Below, piece after piece: positions 5,931 to 12,972 of a DNA stretch of 12,972 nt. The notes beneath the pieces were generated by a model, which saw only the letters and a program-made list of their open reading frames with translations, was not told the origin of the DNA and searched no databases. Source of the DNA: an uncultured Alphaproteobacteria bacterium. Lineage in GTDB: Bacteria; Pseudomonadota; Alphaproteobacteria; RF32; CAG-239. The stretch spans positions 1-12,972 of the forward strand of contig UQFU01000051.1 in the NCBI GenBank assembly GCA_900540425.1, given 5' to 3'. The number at the start of each line of letters is the position of its first letter. Position 1 is the first letter of the stretch. Both the position numbers and the translations under genes were made by a program.

Positions 5931-6070
5931 AATACAAGCTTTTTTGAAAATTGCGATATGTGAGCGGTATAACAAGAAATTAGGAATTTTGCGGGCGAGC
6001 GTATATGGAAATACGTAACCGGGCAAAATATCCGACATTTCTGTATTAGACGACCACAGAACGCGATTTT
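5931..6070 (-). repeat. dispersed intergenic repeat, copy 2 (short form)
   Basis: Both ends match copy 1 at 176-424: 5931-5964 at 30 of 34 positions, 6001-6019 at 16 of 19, and 6053-6070 at the ACCACAGAACGCGATTTT end. An internal micro-palindrome CGTAT-N6-ATACG lies at 6000-6015. The right end overlaps the rlmE 3' end and provides its final codons and TAA stop. One minus-strand frame is open through the entire copy (stop at 5919-5921), but copy 1 is interrupted in the corresponding frame, so I do not call a gene. The spacer 5868-5930 shows only weak inverted repeats. Confidence 0.65.
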
Positions 6071-6756
6071 CCCCGATAGCCTTGAGCAACCAAATAAGTC
6101 TCCGGACTCTCCTTGCGGCTGGCCGCCGGCTTAAAATGCGAAACCTTGGCAAAATTACGCTTTACGTCCGCCAGCAGCTCGCCTTCGGCCCCGCCCTGAA
6201 AAACTTTGGCAATAAAAATGCCGCCTTCCGCCAACACTTCCTTGGCAAAGTCATAAGCCAGCTCCACCAAGTGAATAGTCCGCAAATGATCCGTCTGCTG
6301 ATGCCCGGTCGTATTGGCCGCCATATCGCTCATCACAATATCAGCCTCGCCGTGCAACAGAGCCTTAAGCTTGTCTGCCGCATCAGCTTCGGTAAAATCC
6401 TGCTGAATCGTAACCGCTCCGGCAATCGGTTCGGTTTCCAAAATATCCAGCCCGACCACCTGACCGCTGCCCTTATTGCGAAGAACAGCAATCTGCGTCC
6501 AACCGCCCGGAGCGCAGCCAAGATCAACTATCGTCTTTCCCTTGCCCAGAAACTTGTATTTCTCATCCAGCTGAATCAATTTGAATGCCGCCCGGGAACG
6601 ATATCCCAAACGCTTTGATTCCGCTACATACGGATCATTCAGCTGCCGTGCCAGCCATTGGTTGGAAGACTTTTTCCGATATTTGGCCGTTTTGACCTTA
6701 ACGGTCACTCCCCGCCGCCCGGTAATTGACCGGGTTGATTTGGTTAAATTGGTCAT
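6046..6756 (-). CDS. rlmE: 23S rRNA (uridine-2'-O)-methyltransferase RlmE (FtsJ/RrmJ)
   Basis: This enzyme 2'-O-methylates U2552 in the A-loop of 23S rRNA late in 50S assembly, using SAM. The catalytic K-D-K-E tetrad is complete: Lys59 (RAAFKL), Asp144 (VMSDMAAN), Lys184 (IFIAKVFQG) and Glu216 (RKESPETYLVA). SAM motif I is VDLGCAPGGW (77-86). The basic N-terminal extension before LNDPYVAESKRLGYRSRAAF is usual in Alphaproteobacteria. I start at the ATG at 6754-6756, ten bases from AAGAG; a TTG two codons earlier is the alternative. It overlaps the preceding ppx-like gene by 59 bases. The last residues (GKSRSVVV) and the stop come from a dispersed repeat, replacing the usual short end. Confidence 0.95.
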   Translation of the reverse strand: MTNLTKSTRSITGRRGVTVKVKTAKYRKKSSNQWLARQLNDPYVAESKRLGYRSRAAFKLIQLDEKYKFLGKGKTIVDLGCAPGGWTQIAVLRNKGSGQVVGLDILETEPIAGAVTIQQDFTEADAADKLKALLHGEADIVMSDMAANTTGHQQTDHLRTIHLVELAYDFAKEVLAEGGIFIAKVFQGGAEGELLADVKRNFAKVSHFKPAASRKESPETYLVAQGYRGKSRSVVV

Positions 6757-7699
6757 GATCAATCAACTCTTTAATTATTCCGTCTTTAGCGCTCTTGAGC
6801 GATGCTGTAAATTCCTTGACGCCCAAACCGCGCGAGATGGTCTGAAAAATAATCCCCGCTGCAACAAAAATCAACGAACGTTTTTCACCGATATACTTGT
6901 TGCAGGCCATTTCTTCCGGCGTCATGCGGTAAACGGCCTCAATCTCCTTGTCCACATCGGCATACCTGACTGATACGCCGTCAGCACGTTCGCGGTCATA
7001 TTCTCCAAAGTTCTTAACCATTGACACCAAACGCAGCGGCGTACTGGAAGTTGCAACCACACAAAGGTTGTCTTTGTATTTGTTCCAATTCGATTCATTC
7101 TTAAAACCGTCTACCCAACGGTATATCTCGCGACGCAGCCGGCCGGCGTTTTCTTCATCATACGCGCTCAGCCCAAAAGCCTCACTCGAATTGCGCGCCC
7201 CCCAGGGAATGGAAATAGTAAACAGTATTTCGGGATTTTTAGCATTCCTGGCCAGCGAAACTTCCGTCGATCCGCCGCCCAAATCATAAATCAAAACATA
7301 ACCGGCCTTGCTCTTGACGTTGTCCATTGCCCCCACCAGATTTAAGCGCGCCTCTTCTTCTCCGCCGATAACCTCAAGCTTAATCATCGTTTCATGATAT
7401 ACCTTATGGAGAAATTCGTCGGCATTCGCCGCCATGCGGCAGGAAGCTGTCGCTATGGCACGGATATTCTCGGAAGCCACATTAAACTTGTCAATCTGTT
7501 GTTTGAAATCATAAAAGCACTCCAGCGTCCGGTTCTGAGCCTCGTCTGTCAGTTTGTTCTGAGCAAACATTCCTTCGCCCAGCTTGGTCGAAACCGTATC
7601 TTTATATACATATTTTCCATGCCGATCGGCAATAACCAGCCGGCAAGAATTTGTCCCCAGGTCTATGGCCGCATAATATCTTTCACTTTTACTGCTCAT
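6698..7699 (-). CDS. degenerate Ppx/GppA-family protein (second paralogue)
   Basis: A 333-residue member of the Ppx/GppA (actin-like ATPase fold) family, which hydrolyses polyphosphate or pppGpp. The N-terminal half is well kept: AAIDLGTNSCRL (10-21), ATASCRMAANADEF (83-96), IGGEEEARL (111-119) and YDLGGGSTEVSLA (138-150). The second half is eroded. The phosphate-loop GTSGT reads ATSST (216-220), and the family's ADRG-REG block reads ASLKSAKDG (299-307). It may therefore bind ligand without normal turnover, or have a changed role. The ATG at 7697-7699 follows AAGGA at four bases and overlaps the upstream ppx stop by 11 bases, suggesting translational coupling. The frame extends 24 codons upstream, within the neighbour. 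Confidence 0.88.
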   Translation of the reverse strand: MSSKSERYYAAIDLGTNSCRLVIADRHGKYVYKDTVSTKLGEGMFAQNKLTDEAQNRTLECFYDFKQQIDKFNVASENIRAIATASCRMAANADEFLHKVYHETMIKLEVIGGEEEARLNLVGAMDNVKSKAGYVLIYDLGGGSTEVSLARNAKNPEILFTISIPWGARNSSEAFGLSAYDEENAGRLRREIYRWVDGFKNESNWNKYKDNLCVVATSSTPLRLVSMVKNFGEYDRERADGVSVRYADVDKEIEAVYRMTPEEMACNKYIGEKRSLIFVAAGIIFQTISRGLGVKEFTASLKSAKDGIIKELIDHDQFNQINPVNYRAAGSDR

Positions 7700-8801
7700 T
7701 GTTCCTTTTGCCTCGTTTATTATAAGGATGGCGGTATCTGCGTTTTTTCTTAAAATTATAATTCTTGGCATGATGCATCAGATCCAGCAGAATGCCTTCC
7801 CGAATTCCCCGGTCGGCAACCGTAATCTCGGCTATCGGCCAAAACGAACACAACGCCTCAATAATAGCACAGCCGGCAATCGTCAGATCCGCTTTTTGCG
7901 CTCCGATGCAAGGATGTTTTTTCCGCCCTTCGTCCCCTAATCTTTTAATCTTTGCAATCGCTCTGTCAATATCATTTTTCAAAATTGAAATTCCATCCAC
8001 AGCCGAACGGTTGTAACGCGTCAGATTAAGATGGACCGCCCCCAGCACCGTTACCGTCCCCGAAGTCCCGATAACCTGTATCTCCTGATTGCGGATCGCT
8101 TCGGTAACATTGTACTTTTCATCAAATTCCTTCAGCAATTTATGCGTCCGCTCAATAATCGTGCTGTAAGCCAAATCTGTCATATCCTGAGACGGAAAAG
8201 CCTCGGAAATTGTTACCACGCCGTAAGGTAAAGAAACAAAGCCTTCAATAAAAGTATTCCCGGTATTGGTAACTCTGGCCAGAGAAATTTCGGTTGAACC
8301 GCCGCCAATGTCAAAAACCAAAGTCCGCTTAATATTGCGGTTCAAGAGCGGAACACAGCCGACAACCGCCAGCCGGGATTCCTCCTTGGAAGATATGATT
8401 TCAATGTTAAGCCCGGTTTCACGCCGAACGGCCTCCAGAAATTCGGCACAATTCTTCGCCCGGCGACAGGCAGCCGTCGCCACATAGCGGCAACTGTGAA
8501 TGGGAGCATATTCCGCCAACACACCCGCACATACCTTAAGGGCACCGACCGTTCGTTTAATCGCCGCCCGTGATAATTCGTTATTATTGATAATGCCTTC
8601 GCCAAGGCGGGTAATTCGGGAAAAAGTCTCGACAATGCGAAAAGATGTCGGTGTCGGAGTCGCAATGACCAGACGGCAGGAGTTGGTACCCAAATCAATC
8701 GCTGCATAATTTTTCTGAACTTGAGCGTCCTGCTGCATTGATTTCTTTTTCAAACTCTCTACGTTTCCGGTTCTGTTCTTTTTACTCCAGTCTCCGTTCA
8801 T
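7689..8801 (-). CDS. Ppx/GppA-family exopolyphosphatase / pppGpp phosphohydrolase
   Basis: A 370-residue Ppx/GppA phosphatase of the short form, lacking the C-terminal HD-like domain of E. coli Ppx. Motifs are intact: AAIDLGTNSCRLVIA (33-47), ATAACRRAKNCAEF (108-121), SSKEESRLA (137-145) with the catalytic-type glutamate, FDIGGGSTEISLA (163-175), GTSGTVT (245-251) and ADRGIREGIL (329-338). A lysine/arginine-rich tail (347-367, KKKRRYRHPYNKRGKR) suggests binding to RNA or polyphosphate. The ATG at 8799-8801 has AAAAAGG directly against it, poor spacing; Met22 (8736-8738) is an alternative start. It begins 21 bases past ccrM, so the two are probably co-transcribed. The sequence does not tell Ppx from GppA. 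Confidence 0.92.
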   Translation of the reverse strand: MNGDWSKKNRTGNVESLKKKSMQQDAQVQKNYAAIDLGTNSCRLVIATPTPTSFRIVETFSRITRLGEGIINNNELSRAAIKRTVGALKVCAGVLAEYAPIHSCRYVATAACRRAKNCAEFLEAVRRETGLNIEIISSKEESRLAVVGCVPLLNRNIKRTLVFDIGGGSTEISLARVTNTGNTFIEGFVSLPYGVVTISEAFPSQDMTDLAYSTIIERTHKLLKEFDEKYNVTEAIRNQEIQVIGTSGTVTVLGAVHLNLTRYNRSAVDGISILKNDIDRAIAKIKRLGDEGRKKHPCIGAQKADLTIAGCAIIEALCSFWPIAEITVADRGIREGILLDLMHHAKNYNFKKKRRYRHPYNKRGKRNNEQ

Positions 8802-8822
8802 CCTTTTTTACAATTCAAATTT

Positions 8823-9944
<1,122 letters not shown>

Positions 9945-9950
9945 TTATTT

Positions 9951-9993
9951 TTGATAGCACAATATTGCCGGAAATTGGTTATAAATTTATTAA
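9951..9993 (-). promoter_or_regulatory. candidate CtrA-box promoter of ccrM
   Basis: TTAT-N7-TTAA (9979-9993) matches the CtrA consensus TTAA-N7-TTAA at seven of eight positions. It lies about 62 bases upstream of ccrM. A TATCAA -10-like box follows at 9956-9951, and no good -35 is visible, as expected for an activated promoter. CtrA activates ccrM in Caulobacter; here it is an inference from one near-match in AT-rich DNA. A GANTC site (10059-10063) lies further upstream. Confidence 0.35.
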
Positions 9994-10065
9994 CAATCCA
10001 CAAAATTATCGGCGCTGGACCAGGCTTTTTCAAGAAATGGCATGTTTACAAACATTTAGACTCAA

Positions 10066-10103
10066 AAAAAATGAGGGGATTTTCACAATCGCCCTCATTT
10101 TTT
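10066..10103. terminator. terminator of orphan gene D
   Basis: A perfect 12-bp stem, AAAAAATGAGGG (10066-10077) with CCCTCATTTTTT (10092-10103), has a 14-base loop and a poly-T tract on either strand. It lies 33 bases past the gene D stop and isolates gene D from ccrM. Confidence 0.88.
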
Positions 10104-10135
10104 GAAATTTTTTCACCAGATTTGTCAATTTTTCG

Positions 10136-10753
10136 TTAACAATCTTCATCTCCGTCGGATAAATCCAATGTGATTTTTACTGCGCTTACCCCAAATATTG
10201 AGAGTAAATCAGATTGCTTTTCATCAGAATAGCCACGCGATTCGAAAATTTCGACCAATTCGTGGATATATGCGCCCATGGAATAATCAGACATCATTTC
10301 TCTAAATATTTCGGAAAAATTTTCACGAAATTCCGGATTGTTTTTCGCCAGAAAACTTTCGCTTATTTCTGCCAAACGATGCAAAACCGGAGATTGGCAC
10401 AAATTCCTCGCCAGACAAAAGAATACGCGGGAAAAAACCTTCAACACCTCTCCGTCCCATGCCTCGGTTCCGATTTCAAAACGAGAGGACATCTCATTGC
10501 AGGTTTCTTTAAAAAGAGTACAAATTTTTTTCTGCTCTTCTTCAATCGTCAGCTTCAAACATTCTCTGTTGTCTTCGTCACACCAGAAATAAAGCTCATC
10601 GGATTTTTTATCACCGGTCAATTTTTTATAAAAAGCGGTTAACTCACGGCAAGAAGACAAATCATGCATTGCATAGGCAGCCTGCAAATTTTCCAACAGG
10701 GTGCAAGACTGATAAATCCGACTGAATTTTAAAAACAAATCTTTTGTTTCCAT
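10136..10753 (-). CDS. orphan gene D, unknown function (family 2)
   Basis: A 205-residue, mainly alpha-helical, acidic and cysteine-rich protein without signal peptide or membrane segment. I recognise no family. Helices alternate with short turns: LFLKFSRIYQSC near the N-terminus, KKICTLFKETCNEMSSRF in the middle, VFSRVFFCLARNLCQSPVLH, then MSDYSMGAYIHELVEIFESR followed by an acidic tail ending DLSDGDEDC. The segment SDYSMGAYIHELVEIFESRGY resembles SDMNLGMAGGFFEKLGY of gene F. I start at the ATG at 10751-10753; the frame is open 20 codons further, but those codons overlap the leader and -10 box. No Shine-Dalgarno sequence, AT-rich leader. Own promoter and terminator. Confidence 0.8.
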   Translation of the reverse strand: METKDLFLKFSRIYQSCTLLENLQAAYAMHDLSSCRELTAFYKKLTGDKKSDELYFWCDEDNRECLKLTIEEEQKKICTLFKETCNEMSSRFEIGTEAWDGEVLKVFSRVFFCLARNLCQSPVLHRLAEISESFLAKNNPEFRENFSEIFREMMSDYSMGAYIHELVEIFESRGYSDEKQSDLLSIFGVSAVKITLDLSDGDEDC

Positions 10754-10794
10754 AATACTAAAATTAATTATTAATAAATCATACATTTTTTGCC

Positions 10795-10823
10795 AGCATA
10801 GACAAATCGGCATATTATGTCAA
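10795..10823 (-). promoter_or_regulatory. strong promoter of orphan gene D
   Basis: TTGACA (10823-10818) and TATGCT (10800-10795) are separated by exactly 17 bases on the minus strand. The leader of about 35 bases ends in TTAATTTTAGTATT before ATGGAAACA. The promoter sits on the upstream codons of the longest open frame, deciding the start of gene D. Confidence 0.75.
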
Positions 10824-10857
10824 TAAATAATTGCCTACCCGCTCAAAAAACAAAAAA

Positions 10858-10884
10858 ACGCAGTCCGGAATTCCGGAACTGCGT
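10858..10884 (-). terminator. terminator of orphan gene E
   Basis: An ACGCAGT / ACTGCGT seven-bp outer stem (10858-10864, 10878-10884) encloses CCGGAATTCCGG plus one bulged A. On the minus strand it is followed by TTTTTTTGTTTTTT. It lies 16 bases past the gene E stop. Confidence 0.9.
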
Positions 10885-10899
10885 AAAAAAAGCAACAAG

Positions 10900-11463
10900 T
10901 TACTTCTTTTGCTGAAGCTTGTAATTTTCCTGAACAATAACTTCTTTTTGAGCAATGGAAATTTCGTCGCCTTTTCCGATCCATAAATCCACGGCTTTAA
11001 CCTTATCGGGAAAATAATCGTCTTTAGCAGCTCGATACCCGCAATCAGGATACATTGTCAAAACCTCTCCGGCCAAAAACATCAGAATATCCTTTGACGA
11101 ACGCTTTATTCCCCAGATGTCACAACCGTTCAAAATGGCATTCAGCCCTTTGATAAAAACCGGCGCTTTAATTAACTCACTCTTGGAACTCACATTCCGG
11201 CAATATTCCAAAACGCCATCGAACAACCGGCTGAAATCCAAGGAAATGATATTCCACAACAGCGTTTCATCATTTGTCCCCTGACGATTCTGTCCTTCAA
11301 AAAAATGATCCAAGAGCTTGCATTGCTCTGCACATCCCTCTTCAACCAACGAACCGCATTTTTGCTGATAGGTGGTTACTATTCCTTCCGGACGTCCTTT
11401 CTGGGCATACAAAGCAAAATAAACGTCACAAATCACAGAAACTTGTTCAAAAAACTTTTCCAT
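10900..11463 (-). CDS. orphan gene E, unknown function (family 2)
   Basis: A 187-residue protein of unknown function, mostly helical and rich in cysteine and aromatic residues, without signal peptide or clear membrane helix. It starts MEKFFEQVSVICDVYFALYA, comparable in charge and aromatic pattern with the starts of D and F, and ends in a Lys/Gln-rich helix (KEVIVQENYKLQQKK). Length, helix content, leader type and position suggest it belongs with D and F, although direct sequence similarity is weak by eye. The ATG at 11461-11463 begins ATGGAAAAG with no Shine-Dalgarno sequence. It is a single-gene unit with its own strong promoter (11514-11542) and terminator (10858-10884). Confidence 0.8.
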   Translation of the reverse strand: MEKFFEQVSVICDVYFALYAQKGRPEGIVTTYQQKCGSLVEEGCAEQCKLLDHFFEGQNRQGTNDETLLWNIISLDFSRLFDGVLEYCRNVSSKSELIKAPVFIKGLNAILNGCDIWGIKRSSKDILMFLAGEVLTMYPDCGYRAAKDDYFPDKVKAVDLWIGKGDEISIAQKEVIVQENYKLQQKK

Positions 11464-11513
11464 ATTAAAATAATTTAAAATTAATAAAATATAAAACTTA
11501 AATAACTGCTTCT

Positions 11514-11542
11514 TATATAGACGAAATTACAATATTTGTCAA
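11514..11542 (-). promoter_or_regulatory. strong promoter of orphan gene E
   Basis: TTGACA (11542-11537), a 17-base spacer, then TATATA (11519-11514) on the minus strand. The spacer ends ATTTCGTC, close to ATTTGTC at the same place in the gene D promoter. It starts shortly after the poly-T of gene F's terminator. Confidence 0.8.
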
Positions 11543-11562
11543 TATTTATTTATTCCCCAAAA

Positions 11563-11588
11563 AAAACGCCTCCCGACGAAGGCGTTTT
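11563..11588 (-). terminator. terminator of orphan gene F
   Basis: AAAACGCCT (11563-11571) pairs with AGGCGTTTT (11580-11588) around an eight-base loop. The minus strand continues into TTTTTTTTGGGG. It lies five bases past the gene F stop. Confidence 0.9.
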
Positions 11589-11593
11589 GTTTA

Positions 11594-12187
11594 TCAATTA
11601 GGCAAAGTATTATCAATATTCGGATTATAATAAACGATTTGGCTGACAGGCATAGCTGAAAACTTCTCTCTCTCCTCAAATATATTATGCAGGGCTTCCG
11701 CTTTTTCCAAGTAGCCGAGCTTTTCAAAGAAACCGCCCGCCATTCCCAAGTTCATATCCGAGAAACAATCGCTGTAACTTTCAAAAAGTCGAAAAACATG
11801 CCTTACTTCCAAATCAAGAACATCTGAAGGAATATCCAAAGCCGTCCGTCCCAAAACAATCAATAGGCTGCAAACGCCTTCGGCGACCTCCTCTTGCTTC
11901 AAAACATCCGGTTCATTAAACAAACCAATGCACAAATCGGCATATTGCCAATGCAAAGCCCCAACTTCTTCACTCAAATGTTTCAATCTGCCTTTTTTGC
12001 TTCCTTCAGACATAATTGTCAAAAAATCTTTCTGCACCACTAGCGGCAGATTTTTTGCCACCAACGGCAGTAACGCATCATAATTCTCGCCGGGGTCATC
12101 TTGCTGCGACAAAAAAAGCAATACCCAAAACTCTTCGCACAAAAAGTACAACCGTTTAATTTCTTTTAAAACTTCTGCCTTATCCAT
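11594..12187 (-). CDS. orphan gene F, unknown function (family 2)
   Basis: A 197-residue, helix-rich acidic protein, no signal peptide, no recognised family. N-terminal helix MDKAEVLKEIKRLYFLCEEF is followed by a hydrophobic stretch WVLLFLSQ, too short for a membrane anchor. A second hydrophobic helix is VCSLLIVLGRTALDI, and the segment FSDMNLGMAGGFFEKLGYLE resembles part of gene D, reminiscent of a TPR-like helix pair without proving one. Ends with an extended, proline-containing tail (YYNPNIDNTLPN). The ATG at 12185-12187 starts ATGGATAAG with no Shine-Dalgarno sequence. Its promoter overlaps the rnhB 3' end. Own terminator 11563-11588. Confidence 0.8.
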   Translation of the reverse strand: MDKAEVLKEIKRLYFLCEEFWVLLFLSQQDDPGENYDALLPLVAKNLPLVVQKDFLTIMSEGSKKGRLKHLSEEVGALHWQYADLCIGLFNEPDVLKQEEVAEGVCSLLIVLGRTALDIPSDVLDLEVRHVFRLFESYSDCFSDMNLGMAGGFFEKLGYLEKAEALHNIFEEREKFSAMPVSQIVYYNPNIDNTLPN

Positions 12188-12229
12188 AATAATGATTTTA
12201 ATGATTACACATATTGATATTTTTTTGTA

Positions 12230-12258
12230 ACCCTATAAAAAAATTAAAAATTTGTCAA
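12230..12258 (-). promoter_or_regulatory. probable promoter of orphan gene F
   Basis: A perfect -35 TTGACA (12258-12253), only 8 bases past the rnhB stop, is followed by TAGGGT at 17 bases (12235-12230) or TATAGG at 15. The -35 context ATATTGACAAAT is nearly identical to gene E's, but the -10 is weak. Confidence 0.45.
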
Positions 12259-12266
12259 TATTTTGA

Positions 12267-12884
12267 TTATAAATATTTCTGTATCGGCCGATACGAACGC
12301 CGGTGTTCCGGACATATTCCCTTTTCGGCCAAACCGGCCTGATGCAGCACCGTCCCGTAGCCTGCATTTTTTTCAAACCCGTAGCCGGGATATTTTCGTG
12401 CCAAATCCGCCATAAGACGATCGCGATAAACCTTTGCCGCAATCGAGGCAGCAGCAATGGACATTGAACGGGCATCGCCTTTGACAATCGTGCGGCATGG
12501 GCAGGGAAAATCCTTCGGCACCCGGTTACCGTCAATCAAAGCCTTTTCCGGACAAACCTTCAACTTCGCCACCGCCCGCCTCATAGCCAAAAACGTCGCC
12601 TGCAGAATATTCATCTCATCAATCTCCCGCGCCGTCGATCGTCTTATGCCGATTGACATCTTCCCGGCTTTTCCGCCCGCCAATAAAGCGCTGTACAATT
12701 TTTCCCGTTTGGCGGCGGAAAGTTTTTTAGAATCATCAAGCCCCGTCAAAAGCTCTTCCGGCAGATTCCGATCCGCAATCACTACCGCTCCGGCAACCAC
12801 CGGCCCGGCCCACGGCCCCCTGCCCGCTTCGTCTACGCCGGCAACCACGCCGCCCGCTTCTTTTTCAAACTCAAAATCCGGCAT
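12267..12884 (-). CDS. rnhB: ribonuclease HII
   Basis: RNase HII cuts the RNA strand of RNA-DNA hybrids and starts removal of single ribonucleotides from DNA. The protein is 205 residues, the normal size. The four acidic catalytic residues are visible: Asp18 and Glu19 in GVDEAGRGPWAGP (16-28), Asp118 in LIDGN and Asp137 in VKGDARSMSIAAASI. The conserved DSKKLS (51-56) and C-terminal HRRSYRP (194-200) are present. I start at the ATG at 12882-12884, preceded by TTGAGGAA with good spacing; a TTG 11 codons upstream (12915-12917) is less likely. No terminator of its own is seen. The gene F promoter begins at once downstream. Confidence 0.96.
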   Translation of the reverse strand: MPDFEFEKEAGGVVAGVDEAGRGPWAGPVVAGAVVIADRNLPEELLTGLDDSKKLSAAKREKLYSALLAGGKAGKMSIGIRRSTAREIDEMNILQATFLAMRRAVAKLKVCPEKALIDGNRVPKDFPCPCRTIVKGDARSMSIAAASIAAKVYRDRLMADLARKYPGYGFEKNAGYGTVLHQAGLAEKGICPEHRRSYRPIQKYL

Positions 12885-12927
12885 TTTTTCCTCAATAAAT
12901 TCCTTGCGTTTTGTCAAAATTTTTATT

Positions 12928-12933
12928 ATTATA
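12928..12933 (-). promoter_or_regulatory. possible -10 box of rnhB
   Basis: A perfect TATAAT on the minus strand lies about 45 bases upstream of the rnhB ATG, but no convincing -35 hexamer stands 16-18 bases before it. Confidence 0.35.
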
Positions 12934-12972
12934 GCCGTGCTTTTGAAATATTATTAGAACAATTCTATTTTT

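Noticed and set aside
5919..6152. 77-codon minus-strand frame through repeat copy 2
   Set aside because: It starts inside rlmE in another frame, and repeat copy 1 is interrupted in the corresponding frame, so coding is not conserved between copies.
10754..10813. 20-codon N-terminal extension of gene D
   Set aside because: These codons coincide with the -10 box and AT-rich leader; the start at 10753 matches the other orphan genes.
12457..12957. 166-codon plus-strand open frame
   Set aside because: Antisense to rnhB, whose catalytic motifs are intact; Ser/Ala/Pro-rich translation is typical of a shadow frame.

Overview
The window looks like a piece of an alphaproteobacterial chromosome with moderate to low GC. 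The main evidence is a CcrM-type GANTC adenine methyltransferase with the family's C-terminal domain, a short Ppx/GppA protein directly upstream of rlmE, an RlmE with the alphaproteobacterial type of N-terminal extension, and a flgB-flgC-fliE operon behind a near-perfect sigma-54 promoter. A host-associated or gut Rhodospirillales-like lineage would fit, but the sequence alone does not settle this. All genes but one lie on the minus strand.

Layout. 1-421: non-coding, with hairpins, one copy of a dispersed repeat and a terminator. 422-1575 (minus): flgB, flgC and fliE (flagellar proximal rod and MS-ring/rod adaptor). 1716-2042 (plus): a stand-alone FlhB C-terminal-domain protein, transcribed divergently from flgB. 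2070-4457 (minus): three unrecognised genes (A 2070-2729, B 2850-3794, C 3867-4457) that appear to be paralogues; B looks like an internal duplication. 4566-5789: RsmB/NOP-family rRNA cytosine-C5 methyltransferase. 5826-6070: repeat-rich spacer. 6046-9917 (minus): tight cluster ccrM - ppx/gppA - second, degenerate ppx/gppA - rlmE. 10136-12187: three more unrecognised, helix-rich genes (D 10136-10753, E 10900-11463, F 11594-12187), probably a second diverged family. 12267-12884: rnhB.

The flagellar genes share a compact divergent control region: a sigma-54 promoter for flgBC-fliE with a GANTC methylation site in its spacer, a sigma-70-like promoter for the flhB-like gene, and a small palindrome at each predicted transcription start. 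The methyltransferase that would act on that GANTC site is encoded in the same window.

The strongest sign of an undescribed system is the set of six orphan genes A-F. Nearly all are single-gene units: most have their own promoter (best examples TTGACA-17-TATATA and TTGACA-17-TATGCT), all have an AT-rich leader without a Shine-Dalgarno sequence that runs into ATGGAAAA-like starts, and nearly all have their own intrinsic terminator. They flank and interrupt housekeeping genes, which by contrast have ordinary Shine-Dalgarno sites. Their function is unknown. A second unexplained element is a dispersed repeat (176-424 and 5931-6070) that abuts, and in rlmE supplies, the 3' end of genes.
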